Assembly (NCBI GenBank): GCA_039704465.1
Contig: JASFAU010000005.1
Location: forward strand, 868,001-932,000
DNA from: Plasmodiophora brassicae
Lineage: Eukaryota; Endomyxa; Phytomyxea; Plasmodiophorida; Plasmodiophoridae
Length of the DNA: 64,000 nt
Direction: 5' to 3'
A model generated the notes under the pieces. The model ran no database searches, was not told the origin of the DNA, and worked only from the letters and a program-made list of their open reading frames with translations. A program made the translations under genes and the position numbers. Positions 29,627 to 41,260 of this stretch are shown here, one piece after another. Positions within the stretch are counted from its first letter, which is position 1; every line of letters starts with the position of its first letter.

Positions 29627-31280
29627 ATGTCCTGGCGGCTGGTCCTCGTCCTGCAAGCGATATTGACGCTGTACCAGCCCGTGTATCTGATTAAGTACGC
29701 ACGGCGCCGACAATCCTATCCAATCCGCGTATGGCGAGCCAAACTTGCCGTCGTCGCTGGGGTCGCTATCGTCTTGCAGGAATGGGTGCTCATGATGTCA
29801 GACACGAACCCCTTCCGCGTGTGAGGTGTCGCCAGAAACGACTGACTCGCAGACAGCATTATGGCGTTCGATAACGTTCCGGTCGTTGCCGCCGCCGTTA
29901 TCCTCGTCGTCCTGCAATCGTTATCCATCGACGCCATCGTCTGGCAATCGGCCTGCATGTTCCATCAGCTTCGTATCGTCAAACAACAGGTACTCGAACC
30001 CCGCGTTTCACCCAGGATCGTCCTGCCGATAATATGTCCCAGATCATAATCGCTCAAATGATGGCGACTGGCGACACGTCATCGCTGTCCATCTCTCGAC
30101 GACGAAGCCTGCCGAGGAAATGCAGCCGGTCAACCACCGAGGTGGATCGCAGCCGGTGGTTCCTATCTGTCAAGGCCATGATCGGCTTCATGGCCATCAA
30201 CTGGGTCCTGGCGTTCCTTCCCGTCATCGTCATCTTGTCCCTACATCGTGACCTCCTCCAGCAACCTGCCGGGCACTGCTACGACCGGCTATGGTCTTCC
30301 TGCGGCCTCATGTCAGTTTCCTATCGCATTGTTACCAGTACAGCACTGATGGGTCCCAAAGGGTCAGTATCGTCTGGATCAAGTTCGCGTTAACGCTATC
30401 TGTCCCTGTTATCGTCGCTTCCCTGTCTCAGGACATTATCGACATATCGGGCATGCGATGGTCGCTGAAGAAACTCGGCATGCTTCTCATCGGTAACTAC
30501 GGTCTGTTGGCTGTCTTGATGACGTTCGTGCCCGTTGTTGGAGCCGTCTTCGGCAACCTGTCCATTGTCGTTCTGCACGCCGTCTTTTATATCCTCATTA
30601 TCAGGGCGGTCCGCGCGTCTCAGCCTCGGAACAACGACGCCAGCGTCGTTCCTGACAATGAGGTCGAGATGTTCCTCTCCGTGCCTTCGTTCTTCCGCGC
30701 CCTCCAGACGCACGCCGAGGCTGAGTTCTGTGTCGGTACGTGGCGATAAACGTAACGACGCCATGTCCGGTGGATAACAGTCGGCGCGTGTAGAGAACGT
30801 TCTGTTCTGGAAGGCGGCGACCGACTTCAAGGGAGTGTTCGGTGCGAAGGACCCCGTCAGGCGCGTGTCGTCGCTCGGCCACGGCCACCTGATCGGTTCC
30901 ATGAAATCGATCCTGCTGGCCGGCAAGCCCAAGATCATGCAGAAGGAAGCGATCAACGTGTTCAACACGTATATAGCGCCGGGCGCCCCACTGGAGGTAC
31001 ATTCGAGGCGAGCCGCGTCCAGCACGCGTTAACGTTTGCGCTACAGATCAACGTTGACAGTCAGGTCTTGATCGACCTACGCGAAGACGTGTTCTCGTTC
31101 TTGGTTCGCCCGTCACCATCGGACACGAAGGTGGTCCCCGAGGACGTCGAGATCAGCGACGCGCTCCTGGAATCCACCAAGATCACACCTACGACGTTCG
31201 ACGACGCGAAACGTCAGATCGAGAAGCTGATCGCCAACGGTTGGGCCATCGTCTCGAAATCGGCTGTGCCGCCAATCTGA
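29627..31280 (+). CDS. Seven-transmembrane protein with C-terminal RGS domain
   Basis: Six exons (29627..29820, 29857..30004, 30043..30236, 30317..30735, 30794..30996, 31047..31280), 463 aa, the size of plant RGS1. About seven hydrophobic segments in residues 1-240 (e.g. VPVVAAAVILVVLQSLSI, MIGFMAINWVLAFLPVIVI, LLIGNYGLLAVLMTFV). The RGS domain reads FFRALQTHAEAEFCVENVLFW, NVFNTYIAPGAP, LEINVDSQVLIDLRED, TTFDDAKRQIEKL. The VENVLFW motif is rebuilt exactly at a splice site. 7TM-RGS proteins speed up GTP hydrolysis on G-alpha. Introns 1 and 2 are very short (36 and 38 nt) and intron 3 (80 nt) is the least certain. Confidence 0.82.
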
Positions 31281-31467
31281 CCCATCGGCCCCAGATATTC
31301 TGCCGAGGTTCCGTTGCACAGACGTCGGGCGCGCCATCTGGACCGAGTTCCAGCGGCAGAGCATCAGGCAGACGCGCCGAATCGCCAGTAGCGCTACATA
31401 AACCCGATGGCCACGTTACGTACCGACAACGGTCCCCGCCCAGCCGTACCAGATAGTGGACGTCACA

Positions 31468-32128
31468 ATGGCGACGCTGGACGACCTGAAGGCCGTCCTG
31501 AGAGAGACGCTGGAGACGCGCGGCGTCCTCAGCCAACTCCAGGCCCGGATCCGGGCTGAGATCTTCAACGCGCTCGAGGACCAGGTTGGAGGCGTCGCGT
31601 GTCGTTAGTGTGCGGGTTGATCACAGAACCGGATGCAGGAGCCGGATCGTCCGCGCCTGTCGAATGAGAACATGATCGTCAACGAGCTTATCCGCGAGTA
31701 CCTGGAGTTCAACGGCTACCAGAACACGTTATCGGTGTTCATGCCGGAGACGGGCCAGCCGACACCGGCGCCGTTCGAGGCGCCGTTCCTCGAGCAGCAT
31801 TTGCACATTCGGCCACAGCCTTCCGGGCAGCACAGACTGTTCGTCGGTGTGCATACCGTTCGCGCTCGCTGACCTCTGGCTCGAATGCAGGCCGCTACTG
31901 TACCGTATCGTGAAGCAGCTGAACGAAGGGAGAACGCACGACCGAGGTATAATCGCGTGCGTTGTTGATGCTGAACGTCGGCCAAACGTGAAAGTAGCGG
32001 ATGCTATTAAGATCGCCCCGGTGGACATTGCAGGACCTGGCAGGGCCGTCATACCGCCAACGGTTCAGAGCGATTTCGACCCGGCGACTGGTGCGCCACA
32101 AGCGCTATCGTTCTCACACAAAGGGTAA
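31468..32128 (+). CDS. CEP20: Centrosomal/basal-body protein CEP20 (FOPNL/FOR20)
   Basis: Three exons (31468..31584, 31627..31838, 31891..32128), introns 42 and 52 nt, 188 aa. Very close to the family: MATLDDLKAVLRETLETRGV, QARIRAEIFNAL, then the LisH region RPRLSNENMIVNELIREYLE, FNGYQNTLSVFMPETGQP and FLEQHLHI, with PLLYRIVKQL after the second splice. CEP20 is needed for centriolar satellites, basal-body docking and ciliogenesis. The C-terminal 65 residues are not conserved and might contain another intron. The next gene but one (DNAAF3) is also ciliary. Confidence 0.9.
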
Positions 32129-32136
32129 TACAAAGG

Positions 32137-32765
32137 CTATCCCAGCGACGTCTTGTAGTGGTCGGGTTCCTGGTGGTGGGTGAACGCCTTTCTGCCGAGG
32201 ATCGTGGCGAACAGGTGGCGCTGGGCGCGTGGTAGCGGCTGGATCCTCTCGCGAAGCGCGTCGCGGAACGTGTCGGCGTCCGACAGGAACATGAGGCGGA
32301 CGAGAGGCGGCAACTCGTGCATGGGATCGATTCTGTCCGTCCGCGTCAGCATCAGATGTCGAAACTGACGGGAACGCGAGCAGTCAGCAATGGCAGGAGC
32401 CAATTGGATCGCAAACGTTACGCGGGCGATCTCGTGCTTGACTCGGCCGGTGACGCCGTACGCGAGGTCAATGACGCGCTGGGCATCCGGCGTGCTGCCT
32501 TTCACCGCCCTGCGAACACGTCTGAGCATCGTCATCCCTTCTTTAACGTGCCTGCAACGCAACGTCATCATCCTGGTCACACGCGCAGCTGGAACCCAGA
32601 CCGGGGTCCCTACTTGGCGATTCGGCGCGTGTCGCGCTCGTGCCTATACCGTCGGAACATGGCGCGCGTCCTCCACTGGACGTACCAGCTGCCGACCGGG
32701 TCGAAGAATCGCTGTCCAGAGCGCAGCAACTTCTTGTACAGCTGCAGAGGGCGCAGCCGGGTCAT
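32137..32765 (-). CDS. LYR-motif (Complex1_LYR) protein
   Basis: Two exons (32765..32614, 32551..32137), 62-nt intron, 188 aa. N-terminus MTRLRPLQLYKKLLRSGQRF is a typical LYR start (LYK here), followed by YVQWRTRAMFRRYRHERDT and, after the splice, KEGMTMLRRVRRAV, matching the R-x-F/Y and basic helix pattern. LYR proteins bind acyl-carrier protein and support mitochondrial iron-sulfur or respiratory-complex assembly. About 80 residues beyond the core are unrecognised, so the exact LYRM type is open. Confidence 0.75.
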
Positions 32766-33096
32766 GATCCGTCGGTTCCACTGCGAAACCTGCAGCTGCA
32801 GGGCGCGCCAGTCACGCAGCGCGCAGAATGCGCACTCGCGCCCAACGGCGCCCAGCAACGAGAGCTACTTTAGATCCAGATTAACAGCTGCCTCGCTCGG
32901 GTCGATAAAACCATTCCGCCTGACCGCACTGCCCGCGCGCCGTTCTGCGCACGTTGACAGAGACGGCTAACATGACCGTGTGGGGGAGATTCAGCAATCG
33001 TTCTTTTGATTGCATCATTCGGGCGCCCAGTGTCAGAAGGCTGCGCCCGGCATAGCTGGCAGAATACCTAAACGGTCGAGGGTCGCGATTCCCGAT

Positions 33097-34586
33097 ATGG
33101 ACCTGTCAGCGGGCCTCGGCACCGTCCCTGGATGGGGGTACATCCCCTGCATGAACCTGTCCGGTAATGGGCGTCCGCCGACGGTCGGTGGAGTCTGGTA
33201 GTGACGCGCGCGGCAGAGGGTGCGCCCGGTGACGTTATCGTGCTGGGCGCCGGGAGCATTGGGCACCTGATGAAAGCGCTGACGGAGTGCAAGGATAGCG
33301 GGGAGGTGTACGCGGTCTACGAGAGCGCCGAGACCATGTGCCGGGAGCTTTTACTGCTCATCATAGCGCTGGACCACGACATTGCCGTTGACGGTCAGCC
33401 CGAACGTTAAGCCCAACGACCAAGCGATGCCATCTTACGGGATTGCAGAACGAGTGGAGTTGTTCCTGGAGGTGTTCGCGAACCTGAAGCTGAGAGAGAA
33501 AACGCATTCCTACCTAGTTCAACGTGCTCGTCGCCTGCTACAGTACACGTTCCAGGTGTGCGCATTGTCCCCAATCTGACGGAATCGCCAGGCACGTCAC
33601 CTGTCTGGACAAGAAACCCGACGATGAATTCGGCAACGTCGTTGACCTTTCGCAGCTGAAATTTAAGGATCGTGACGCTCTCGAGAACGCCATTGGCTTC
33701 GTTTGTGGGCCAACCACGTTCGACGCCGAGACCGCAAGGTGTGACGCGATACGTGAGCGAATCGATCCGGCTGACGGGCGATCTCAGGGACCATCGACTT
33801 CGCGGGTATTACGGGGAGCGGTACGACGTCAGAGTGAACCTGGTCGACTGGGACTATGTGATGAACCTGCGGAAGAACGCGTCCATCATCCACAAGTTGC
33901 ACTACACGGAATGGCGCATGCTGGGTCAGGCGTTCGAAGTTCGCGAAGCAAAGTACACGGCCGCGAATAGGACGCTGGCCTCCTGGCGGCCCGCGAAGAA
34001 GGTTGCCTTGATGATCGTCTGTTGAACACAGCCGTAACTATGGTTGGAGCAGAAATCGACGGGGAGCTCCGTCATCGTTCGCGGGTACTGGGGCGATATT
34101 GTCGTCTCGCCCTACGTCGTGTTCGGCGTCGAGGCGCCCGACAACCCCGACCTGTTCAAAGTACGCGGAGAGGTGCATGTTTCAAGTGCAATGGAGGTGT
34201 CCCGGTACAACGTCGAGAAAATGCTGGCAAGGTTGGCGACGGCGCCGGCAGCGACCAGGATCGTGCCCGTTTGCGGGTTCGATAGCGTTGCCGGGAAGGC
34301 ACGGTTTACAGGAAAGTTCAGGACGGCGTTCGTGCCGATCTCGTCGCAGGTCCAGGTCTCGGACGCCCGCCTCCGGGCCATGCTTCGACCTGACGCCCGT
34401 CTGCTCGTCGAAAGCGTCAAGTTCATTGCAAGCATTTCTGAGAAGGACAGAAATGTGTACTGCGACCGGATCGTCGAGATGGGCCGCAACGCAGGTTGGG
34501 TGCCGTCACCGTCCGAAGGCAACGGCGAGCGCCCGTTCGTCGAATTCACGTGGAAGGAAACAGGAGAATCGAACAGTACCGCGTGA
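33097..34586 (+). CDS. DNAAF3: Dynein axonemal assembly factor 3 (PF22)
   Basis: Six exons (33097..33163, 33217..33393, 33449..33542, 33592..33738, 33788..34001, 34053..34586), introns 49-55 nt, 410 aa. Blocks in family order: WGYIPCMNLS, GDVIVLGAGSIGHLMKAL, ERVELFLEVFANLKLREKT, DLSQLKFKDRDALE, RLRGYYGERYDVR, NLVDWDY, ANRTL, GYWGDIVVSPYVVFGVE. DNAAF3 is a cytoplasmic factor for pre-assembly of outer and inner arm dyneins, so this organism should build motile flagella. Every junction falls inside a conserved block and keeps frame. Confidence 0.92.
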
Positions 34587-34688
34587 CACGTCGATCGATT
34601 AAACCAGCGAGCGTCTGTCTACATGAGGCGCCCTGCCGTTGTCTTTGCGAACGGATCTTTGACGTTGAGATGTTGTTTACTGGACCAC

Positions 34689-35354
34689 CTAGGCCGTCGC
34701 GTCCAGAAGTTTATGTTTGATGAGTCCGGCGTCGATCAGTAGTGGGATTTCAGCGGCTAGCCAGGGTCCCAGCTGTTTGAACGGTATCAGATGCAGGTAA
34801 TAATCGTCGGGTCGCTGATTACCCCAAGAGCGAGAGCGTGCGCGATCCCGAAATGGGGAACGTTCTGCGCCCACAACGGCTTGAAGTGCACGTCCAGGCA
34901 GATCTTGCCGCCTCGGTACATTTTAGGCGTCTTTCCTTCGAGCTCAGGCAGTTCGAGTTCGACTGGGGTTTCCGGGTACGATACGGGAACCTGGACGATC
35001 GCCGTCAGATCTACAGGGATGCCGTCGACAGTGGGCAGGTCGGCGAACCTGGAACTGAAGCTTGAATTCGTACTTCAGGTTGTTATGTATGAACCAGCAT
35101 GTTCCCTGCCAGTTGACGCCCGACTTGTCGGAGGATATCTTGAACCAGTCGCTGTCAGCGTCCTTGTTGATCTGCACGTACTACGCACAACGGTCAAGCC
35201 GCCGACCAGGCCCAGGGGTTCCCAGCTAGCGAACCTTGATCAGAGCACGATACTCCTCTTTCAGGCGTTCGATCCACTGGTCGGCATCGCGAGGCCCGGC
35301 CCGAGTCGTCAGCAACGGGATGCGGTCCTTGATGGCACTGGCGTTGTCCACCAT
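34689..35354 (-). CDS. UFC1: UFM1-conjugating enzyme 1
   Basis: Four exons (35354..35235, 35171..35049, 34990..34823, 34772..34689), introns 50-63 nt, 164 aa, matching UFC1 length. Blocks: [82 protein letters not shown] with the catalytic Cys112, and [16 protein letters not shown]1 is the E2 that passes the ubiquitin-like modifier UFM1 to its ligase at the ER. Convergent with DNAAF3. Confidence 0.95.
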
Positions 35355-36804
35355 CGCGACGTTCGCCGCGCACTATCTACTCCGTGGCCTGGTGCAGCTC
35401 GCGACTGACGCGCCGCCAGTGTCAAACCAATGAACCGCCGCCGACGAGCGCAAGCAGCGACGCCCGGACCCGTCTTCGAAGGCATTGGCACGTGTCGCGC
35501 CGCTCGTTCCCAGCCATACTGCGGGTCGACTGACAGCTGTTGCAGAAAGGTTCAAAGATATCACGCTGGAGAAAGAGACGGTGTCGCGGTGGGCGACACG
35601 ATGCCAGACCGTTCTCGTGTTCGCCTTGTCGTACTCCTGTAGGAGGATCTCCCGGATCGTCCCGCAGGGTGTCAAAAGGTAGCGGAGGTTGATCTCGCAT
35701 TTGTCATCGCTCTGACGTCGCCAGGCCTGAGCCGCAGGCGGCCGATGCAGAGCCACCAGCGATCCCAGTGGTCAGTAACGATCTAATGACACCTCCCGAG
35801 TGTGTGAATTTACAAGGTCGCAGGCGCCGCCTTGCCCCCTGCCGTGTCGCTTGCCGACGCCAGCGATTCGGAAACCGTTTATTGTCAGACGCGCGTTGTC
35901 ATCAGCGAAGCAACACTGGGCGTCCATGGACAGATCTCTGGTACGTTTTGTTCCGTGTTCATTCTGCACTCCATTGACGTCCTCATCTCCGTTCGTGTGC
36001 AGAAAACTGCCTTAAGCGCCATTCTCCTGTTGGCGCTGCTGAACATGGTTGCACCTGGTACCACGCGAGTTGCCGCCGAGCTCTCCGTCGTCTGGATCGC
36101 CCTCATCCTACATGTGGGTCCGCGCACGGTGACAATCTCGATGAGCCCCTGATTATATGCAGGATCGGTTGTCGCGCCTCATCGATGGCAACGTGCCCGT
36201 CCTAAGGCAAGGTACTGCCGTGAACGTTTCGCGAGGACCCGAATCGCGCGGCGACGTCGATGCCCGGATAAGACGTCACACCACACAGCGCGACACGCGT
36301 GGCCGACTTGCAGTACGACAAGGCCCGAAGGTTTGCAACCAGAAGCCATCCCGGTCCCGACGATCCTCTTACCAGTTTCCGCCAGGGGATGGACGCCGTA
36401 CTTGAAGAGCTGCGAACCAGGATACCTGACCCTATTGAATAGTAACCGGCGTCCTTCGATCACCCTTCGCCTCCCTAATGTATGTCCCCTTTCTGAGTCG
36501 CTTCTCGAAGGGCGCCAATGACCGAATAGGCGGCGTCTTGCGCTCGTGCATAGGAATGCCGTGTACGGTGATGTCTCGGAATATGTCACGATGAAGGCAC
36601 CATGGCACCGCACTATTTGGGGCGCCCCCGGATCGCTCCCGTTCGTCCCACTTTGGCTTCGCGCTTGCGCCGTTCCCAGTGGCGATATGCGCACGGACGG
36701 GCGGGGAGTGCGACGGGGGCTGCTGCACAGTGGACGCGCTCCCTTTCGTCTCCCCCTCCGCGGCCCTCAATTTGGTATCCTGGCGGGTTGCCGCCACCCG
36801 CGGC
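35355..36804. other. Unresolved region, possible small multi-exon gene
   Basis: About 1.45 kb between UFC1 and the kelch gene. A phase-consistent chain of plus-strand exons can be drawn from the ATG at 35430 (35430..35505, 35546..35668, 35725..35774, 35817..35940 and on), with GT-AG introns of 40-62 nt, but the product is not recognisable. The minus strand also reads a plausible peptide (GTIREILLQEYDKANTR near 35620). One hydrophobic frame at 35940-36130 could be membrane-spanning. I cannot choose between these; 36206-36804 holds no supported exon and should include the kelch promoter. Confidence 0.3.
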
Positions 36805-39791
36805 ATGTTCGTGTCCGTGCTGGCGGCCGCTGCCATCAGCGCCGTCGTCGCTGACGGTGCACTGATCGTGTTCCCCAACATGGACACGCGTGCCGTGTTC
36901 ACGACCGGGGCGCACATCAGCGCCCTGCCCGTCAAGTCGGTGGACGCGTCCCCGTTCCGGATCGGCAACGCCCTGTACGTTGCCGACAGCAGCAACGGGG
37001 TCCTGTTCTATGACCCCGCTCTAGGCCAATGGAAACCGACGGATCTGTTCGATACCCCGCCTCCGCCCGGGTTCTCGGTTGCCGCATCCAGCACCGAATT
37101 CCTGATCCTGTCCTACCCGTCCGGGCATTCCATCGCGTACACGCGCACCGGAGCGTCGCTGTTCACCGCGAGTACGAACGTGCCACGGATCGGGCCATGT
37201 GCCACCATGGGCATCGTGTCCGATACCAAGGTGGTCGTGGTCGGCGGTGATACGGCACAACGTTCGTGCCAGGTCCTGGACGTCGTCACGGCCGAATCGC
37301 AAGACATGATGCGTGCTCCTATTGCGCTTTGCTCGTGCCGGTCGTGCATGTGGAACGGCAAGCTCGTCGTCGTCGAGTACCGCCTCAGCGGGGCCCAGTT
37401 CCATGTGTTCGACGTTAATGCTGACCAATGGACACAACTGCCTGACTTCGACGCACGCGGGCGCGTTATCGCGTTCGTCGACGACGAGTGCCTGCATATC
37501 GTTGCGAACACCGGTCCGTTGGCCGGCAACGTATGGCGATACTCGGAGACGTCGCAGTCGTGGGAGGACATGCTGGGCGAGAAGTTCCACGACAGCGTCA
37601 TGGGATGGAAGACGAACCTGATCGTCATGCCGGATGTGTTGTCGGCACCCGCCTCCCCTTCTCAGCTCCCGGAGCCTGTTGCCGTCATCTTCACCGACCT
37701 CCGCCCGTGGTCGCTGACAATACCGGCCGACGGCGAGCCGATCTTCACCCGCCTCAAATCACTGCGGGCTCCTGGTCCGGGTACGTTGGCGACCGTTCTC
37801 GATGGTGCTCTTGTCGTCCTGGACGCCAACCATACGCTGCGACGTTACGACGTGACACAGGGCAAGTTCGTTAGGGTCCCAGTGAATGCACCGATCCCCG
37901 CGCCGACGTCCTGCTTACTGAGCACCGCGAGCCGGCTCATTGTCGGGAGCGGCGCCGACCAGTTCCGGTTCATCGACCTGCGTCCTGAAGGCGTCGCCCG
38001 CGTAGCCCCTTTCCTTCGCCATCTGCCTCGCCGCTCTCTGCCATCGATAGGAATCGTCGGCACCCAGCTCATCGTTGCTGGTGGCACCTACGATGATAAC
38101 TTCGTGTCTGCAGAGGTGCACTCACTCGACCTTTCCAAGAGCGACGCCGAGTGGGTTCCAAAGACACCACTGTCCCCGCCCATCTTTGACGCGGCAACCG
38201 TCGCGGTAACGTCCCCAGATCTGTGAGACTTCGTACGCTGTTGTATTGACGTGCTGTTCAGTGGGGCGACAATTTGGTACTGATGGGCGGGCGTCGCGAC
38301 GTATCGCGCCGCGGCCGTTCCCGTTCTGTCTACGTCTACAACGTCGTCGAGGACTCGTGGATTGTGATGGCATCGATCCCTGTACGGGACAAGACGATCG
38401 AGCACGTTTTCCCGTTCGTGCTTGGTGCCGACCTGTTCGCCGTCGTCGTCGCCCGCGATGAATCAATCGTATATCGTTACGGTTTCGACATGCGGAACGA
38501 TTGGGGGCAGCCGATCGTCACCGTGCCGAATCATATCAGGCCGAGAGCGGTCGCCGTTGTCCCGAAGGAGGTGACCGACGCCATGGCCGCTCACGTGCCT
38601 CCGCCAGTCGTGCTGTTTGACCCGGACCGAGACCTGCGACCGTCTCGAACGCCGTCGAAGGACCTGGACTGGGAACGTACATCGTCACGATCGGCCCAGT
38701 CGAGGAACGCGGACTGGGAGCGACACTCGCGGCCGAGTCGGGAGCCGCTGATCGACCTGTACGTGGGGCCCGAATCGCTGACAACAAGGCGCACGATTTC
38801 AAGATCGAAAGAGCCTGGACCGTCTGAGTACCGGGTGTTCCCGGCGAACATGCTTGTCGAGAGCGCCGGCCCTGGCGTCCAGATCGCTATCGACGACGCT
38901 GGGTACATGCTCGCGTATGATCCCAATGCGGGCTTGATCTCTCGATTCATGCCTGGAGGTCAATGGCAAGACAATCGGGATACTTCGATCGGGCCGGTTC
39001 GGGGCGCCACCTTCGGCTTTGTCGGCCGTCACGTCGTCCTCACGGGCGGGGTCAAACCCGACGGGTACCCGTCGACGAAGACGTTGTTGGTGGACCCTGG
39101 GACTGGCAAGGCGCGAGACAGCAAAGGCCTTTCGAAGGCATACGCGTTCTCGGCGACGTTTCGCACTGACACACGCGACGTGATGATGGTCGGCAGCGGC
39201 GTGGACAACACCCAGTTCGTCAAGTCGTGCCACCTGTTCGAGAGTGTCGCCCGAGGTTCACTGGTCATCATCAAGGTCGCCGATTTCCCCGAGGCCGTCA
39301 GAGGCGCGTCAACGTGCGTATGGCGTAACAACGTCCTTGTTGTCGGCGGGCAGATGGAGTCTGGCGAGGTTATGCATCAGCCGTACTGGTGGGACGCGCA
39401 CAGCGACGCCTGGCGAATGCTGCCTCAACCTGTTCCCGGCGCGAATCGCCAACTCGTTCCGTACACGGATGACACCCGCAACCGTCTGTTTGTCATTGCG
39501 ATGACCACCGGCGTGCATTGCGACGTCTACGAGTACGACGACAAATCGTGCGGGGCCTGGCAGCTGCGCGCGTCGTTCAACTTACTGGCCCACACCGACT
39601 TCTTTCTCGTGAAGCAGGTCCCCGAATCGTTACGGGACCTGCTGACGCCCATCCGGGAGGACGCGGGCCTGTCGCTGGGTCGGCTACGAGTTCCACACCA
39701 TGACCAGACCGAGATGCAGTGGTCGAAAATGAAACGCAAACGCATGGACCTCAAGTCGACATTCCGGGCCTTGAAGCTTACGAAGGAATGA
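36805..39791 (+). CDS. Large secreted kelch-repeat protein
   Basis: Two exons (36805..38205, 38262..39791), 56-nt intron, 976 aa. Residues 1-18 (MFVSVLAAAAISAVVADG) are a signal peptide. Kelch-like blades recur through both halves: VVVVGGDT, WTQLPDFDARG, TQLIVAGGTYDDN, FDAATVAWGDNLVLMGGRR (made by the splice), YVYNVVEDSWIVMASIPV, FVGRHVVLTGGV, MMVGSGVDN, NNVLVVGGQ and WWDAHSDAWRMLPQP. Two beta-propellers flank a charged Ser/Arg/Trp-rich linker with repeats of [DR]-x-D-W-E-R. Ends in a basic helix (WSKMKRKRMDLKSTF). Probably a secreted or surface adhesion/binding protein; specific role unknown. Confidence 0.75.
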
Positions 39792-39876
39792 CGCTCATTT
39801 CGGCAATACTATGGCTAAAGTGCAACGGGTTGTTGTTATACGAAATGGGTCCCCGCCCATTGGGCTATCGTGAACT

Positions 39877-40864
39877 TTATGGCCGCGTTTTCTTCAGCGC
39901 GCGATGCCATTCAACAACGCGTTGTTCCACGCCGTCCAGCCACGACTTGTGCCTCGTAATCTCGAGTTCGACTTTCTCCTGCTCGAACAGCTTGTGGGGC
40001 TCGGAGCGCATCGCAGCCGGACCCGGTTGCAACGTTGCCATCTGCGAGTACATCATGTTGGCCTCGTCCTGGGCCGCTGCGATACAACTCCACTTAGTAT
40101 TCCCGCAGGAAGCGGCTTGAATGCAAACGATGCCAACCGTATTGGTCGAGAAACAGGGACAGGAGCCCGCGAACGCCGAACAGGTTGATGAAATACCAGC
40201 TGAGCGAACTGACGTACGACGAATCGAGGTTCGGGATGAAGACGCCCTGCTGCAACATGCTCTTGAAGCTGTCCGTCAACGGAAACGGCAGCTTGACCAG
40301 GACGAATCCAGAGAAGAAGTACGAGACCCAGGCCATGGACAGCATATTTGGCACAACATTGGCGACGTTCTTTCACCGTGTTAGACGGCGGGCACTCAAC
40401 ATGATGGCAACGTGCCTACCTGACGCATCATGCCGAGCATGCTGTGCAGGTCTTCAGGATTCTGCATGGGCATCTGCGGCTCCTGATCGCTGGAGGCCTC
40501 CTCGCGCGCCCGCGATTCACTGATCATGGCGTCGAATCGATTCAGGAACGCGATACGCCTGGACTTGAACGCGTCCTCGGTCAGGACGTGGCAGTTGGCG
40601 CGAAGCAGCCGCGACCGCCTGATGACCTCGCCGTTGCGCACGTCGTCCTCCTTGGGCGGGCGCGGGCGCTCCTGCAGCAACAGCGCCACGAAATGGCGAA
40701 GAATCCCCTGAGCGCCGCCATCAGCGTGACCCAGTGCCGCCACACCGTCCCGCGCGCGCCCCAACCTGCATGATCACGACGACCGAGATCGGGATCAGGA
40801 CGTAGTCGCGGATACGCGGGTCCAGCGACAGGACGTCGAGGTCGTCCATCGACATGGCCGGCAT
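39877..40864 (-). CDS. EMC3: ER membrane protein complex subunit 3
   Basis: Four exons (40864..40766, 40707..40420, 40369..40138, 40076..39877), introns 50-61 nt, 272 aa. Blocks: LDPRIRDYVLIPISVVVIMQ, GEVIRRSRLLRANCHVLT, FKSRRIAFLN, NVVPNMLSMAWVSYFFSGFV, KLPFPLTDSFKSMLQQG, LDSSYVSSLSWYFINLFG, then DEANMMYSQM and a charged helix ending near WHRALKK. EMC3 is the Oxa1/YidC-like insertase subunit of the EMC and partners EMC4, encoded at 16546. The first of three nearby ATGs was used; a start six residues later is possible. Confidence 0.93.
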
Positions 40865-41260
40865 CGCGCCGATCGGAGGGCCGTGGCGGCTCGCGCAGTC
40901 GTCCGTCCCCCTCCGCTCCCTGAACGTCAAGCGAGCACGTGTCGCGTCCCGTTGGTGCAACTGTGACGCTTCTCCTGTCCCTGGGCACAACAGGTGCGCT
41001 GCTAATAAACGCAAGCAGGCCACTGGCCGCCCTCGACGCCGACCGCATTGCCCATGGCACTCTTGGGGATACGCGAAAACGCGCCAGGACGTGGGGTATG
41101 TGATGTCAACTGATCCGGGACACCGCTGCGTCGGATGAGACGACTGTTGCATGCTGAACAGGCCTGTCGCGACGCTTGCGCGTTGGCCGGTGCGGTGCGG
41201 CAACGTGCCGACCTGGGGCGTTGCCCCGCACGGACCTCGTCGTGTGCTTTTTCAAGCATC

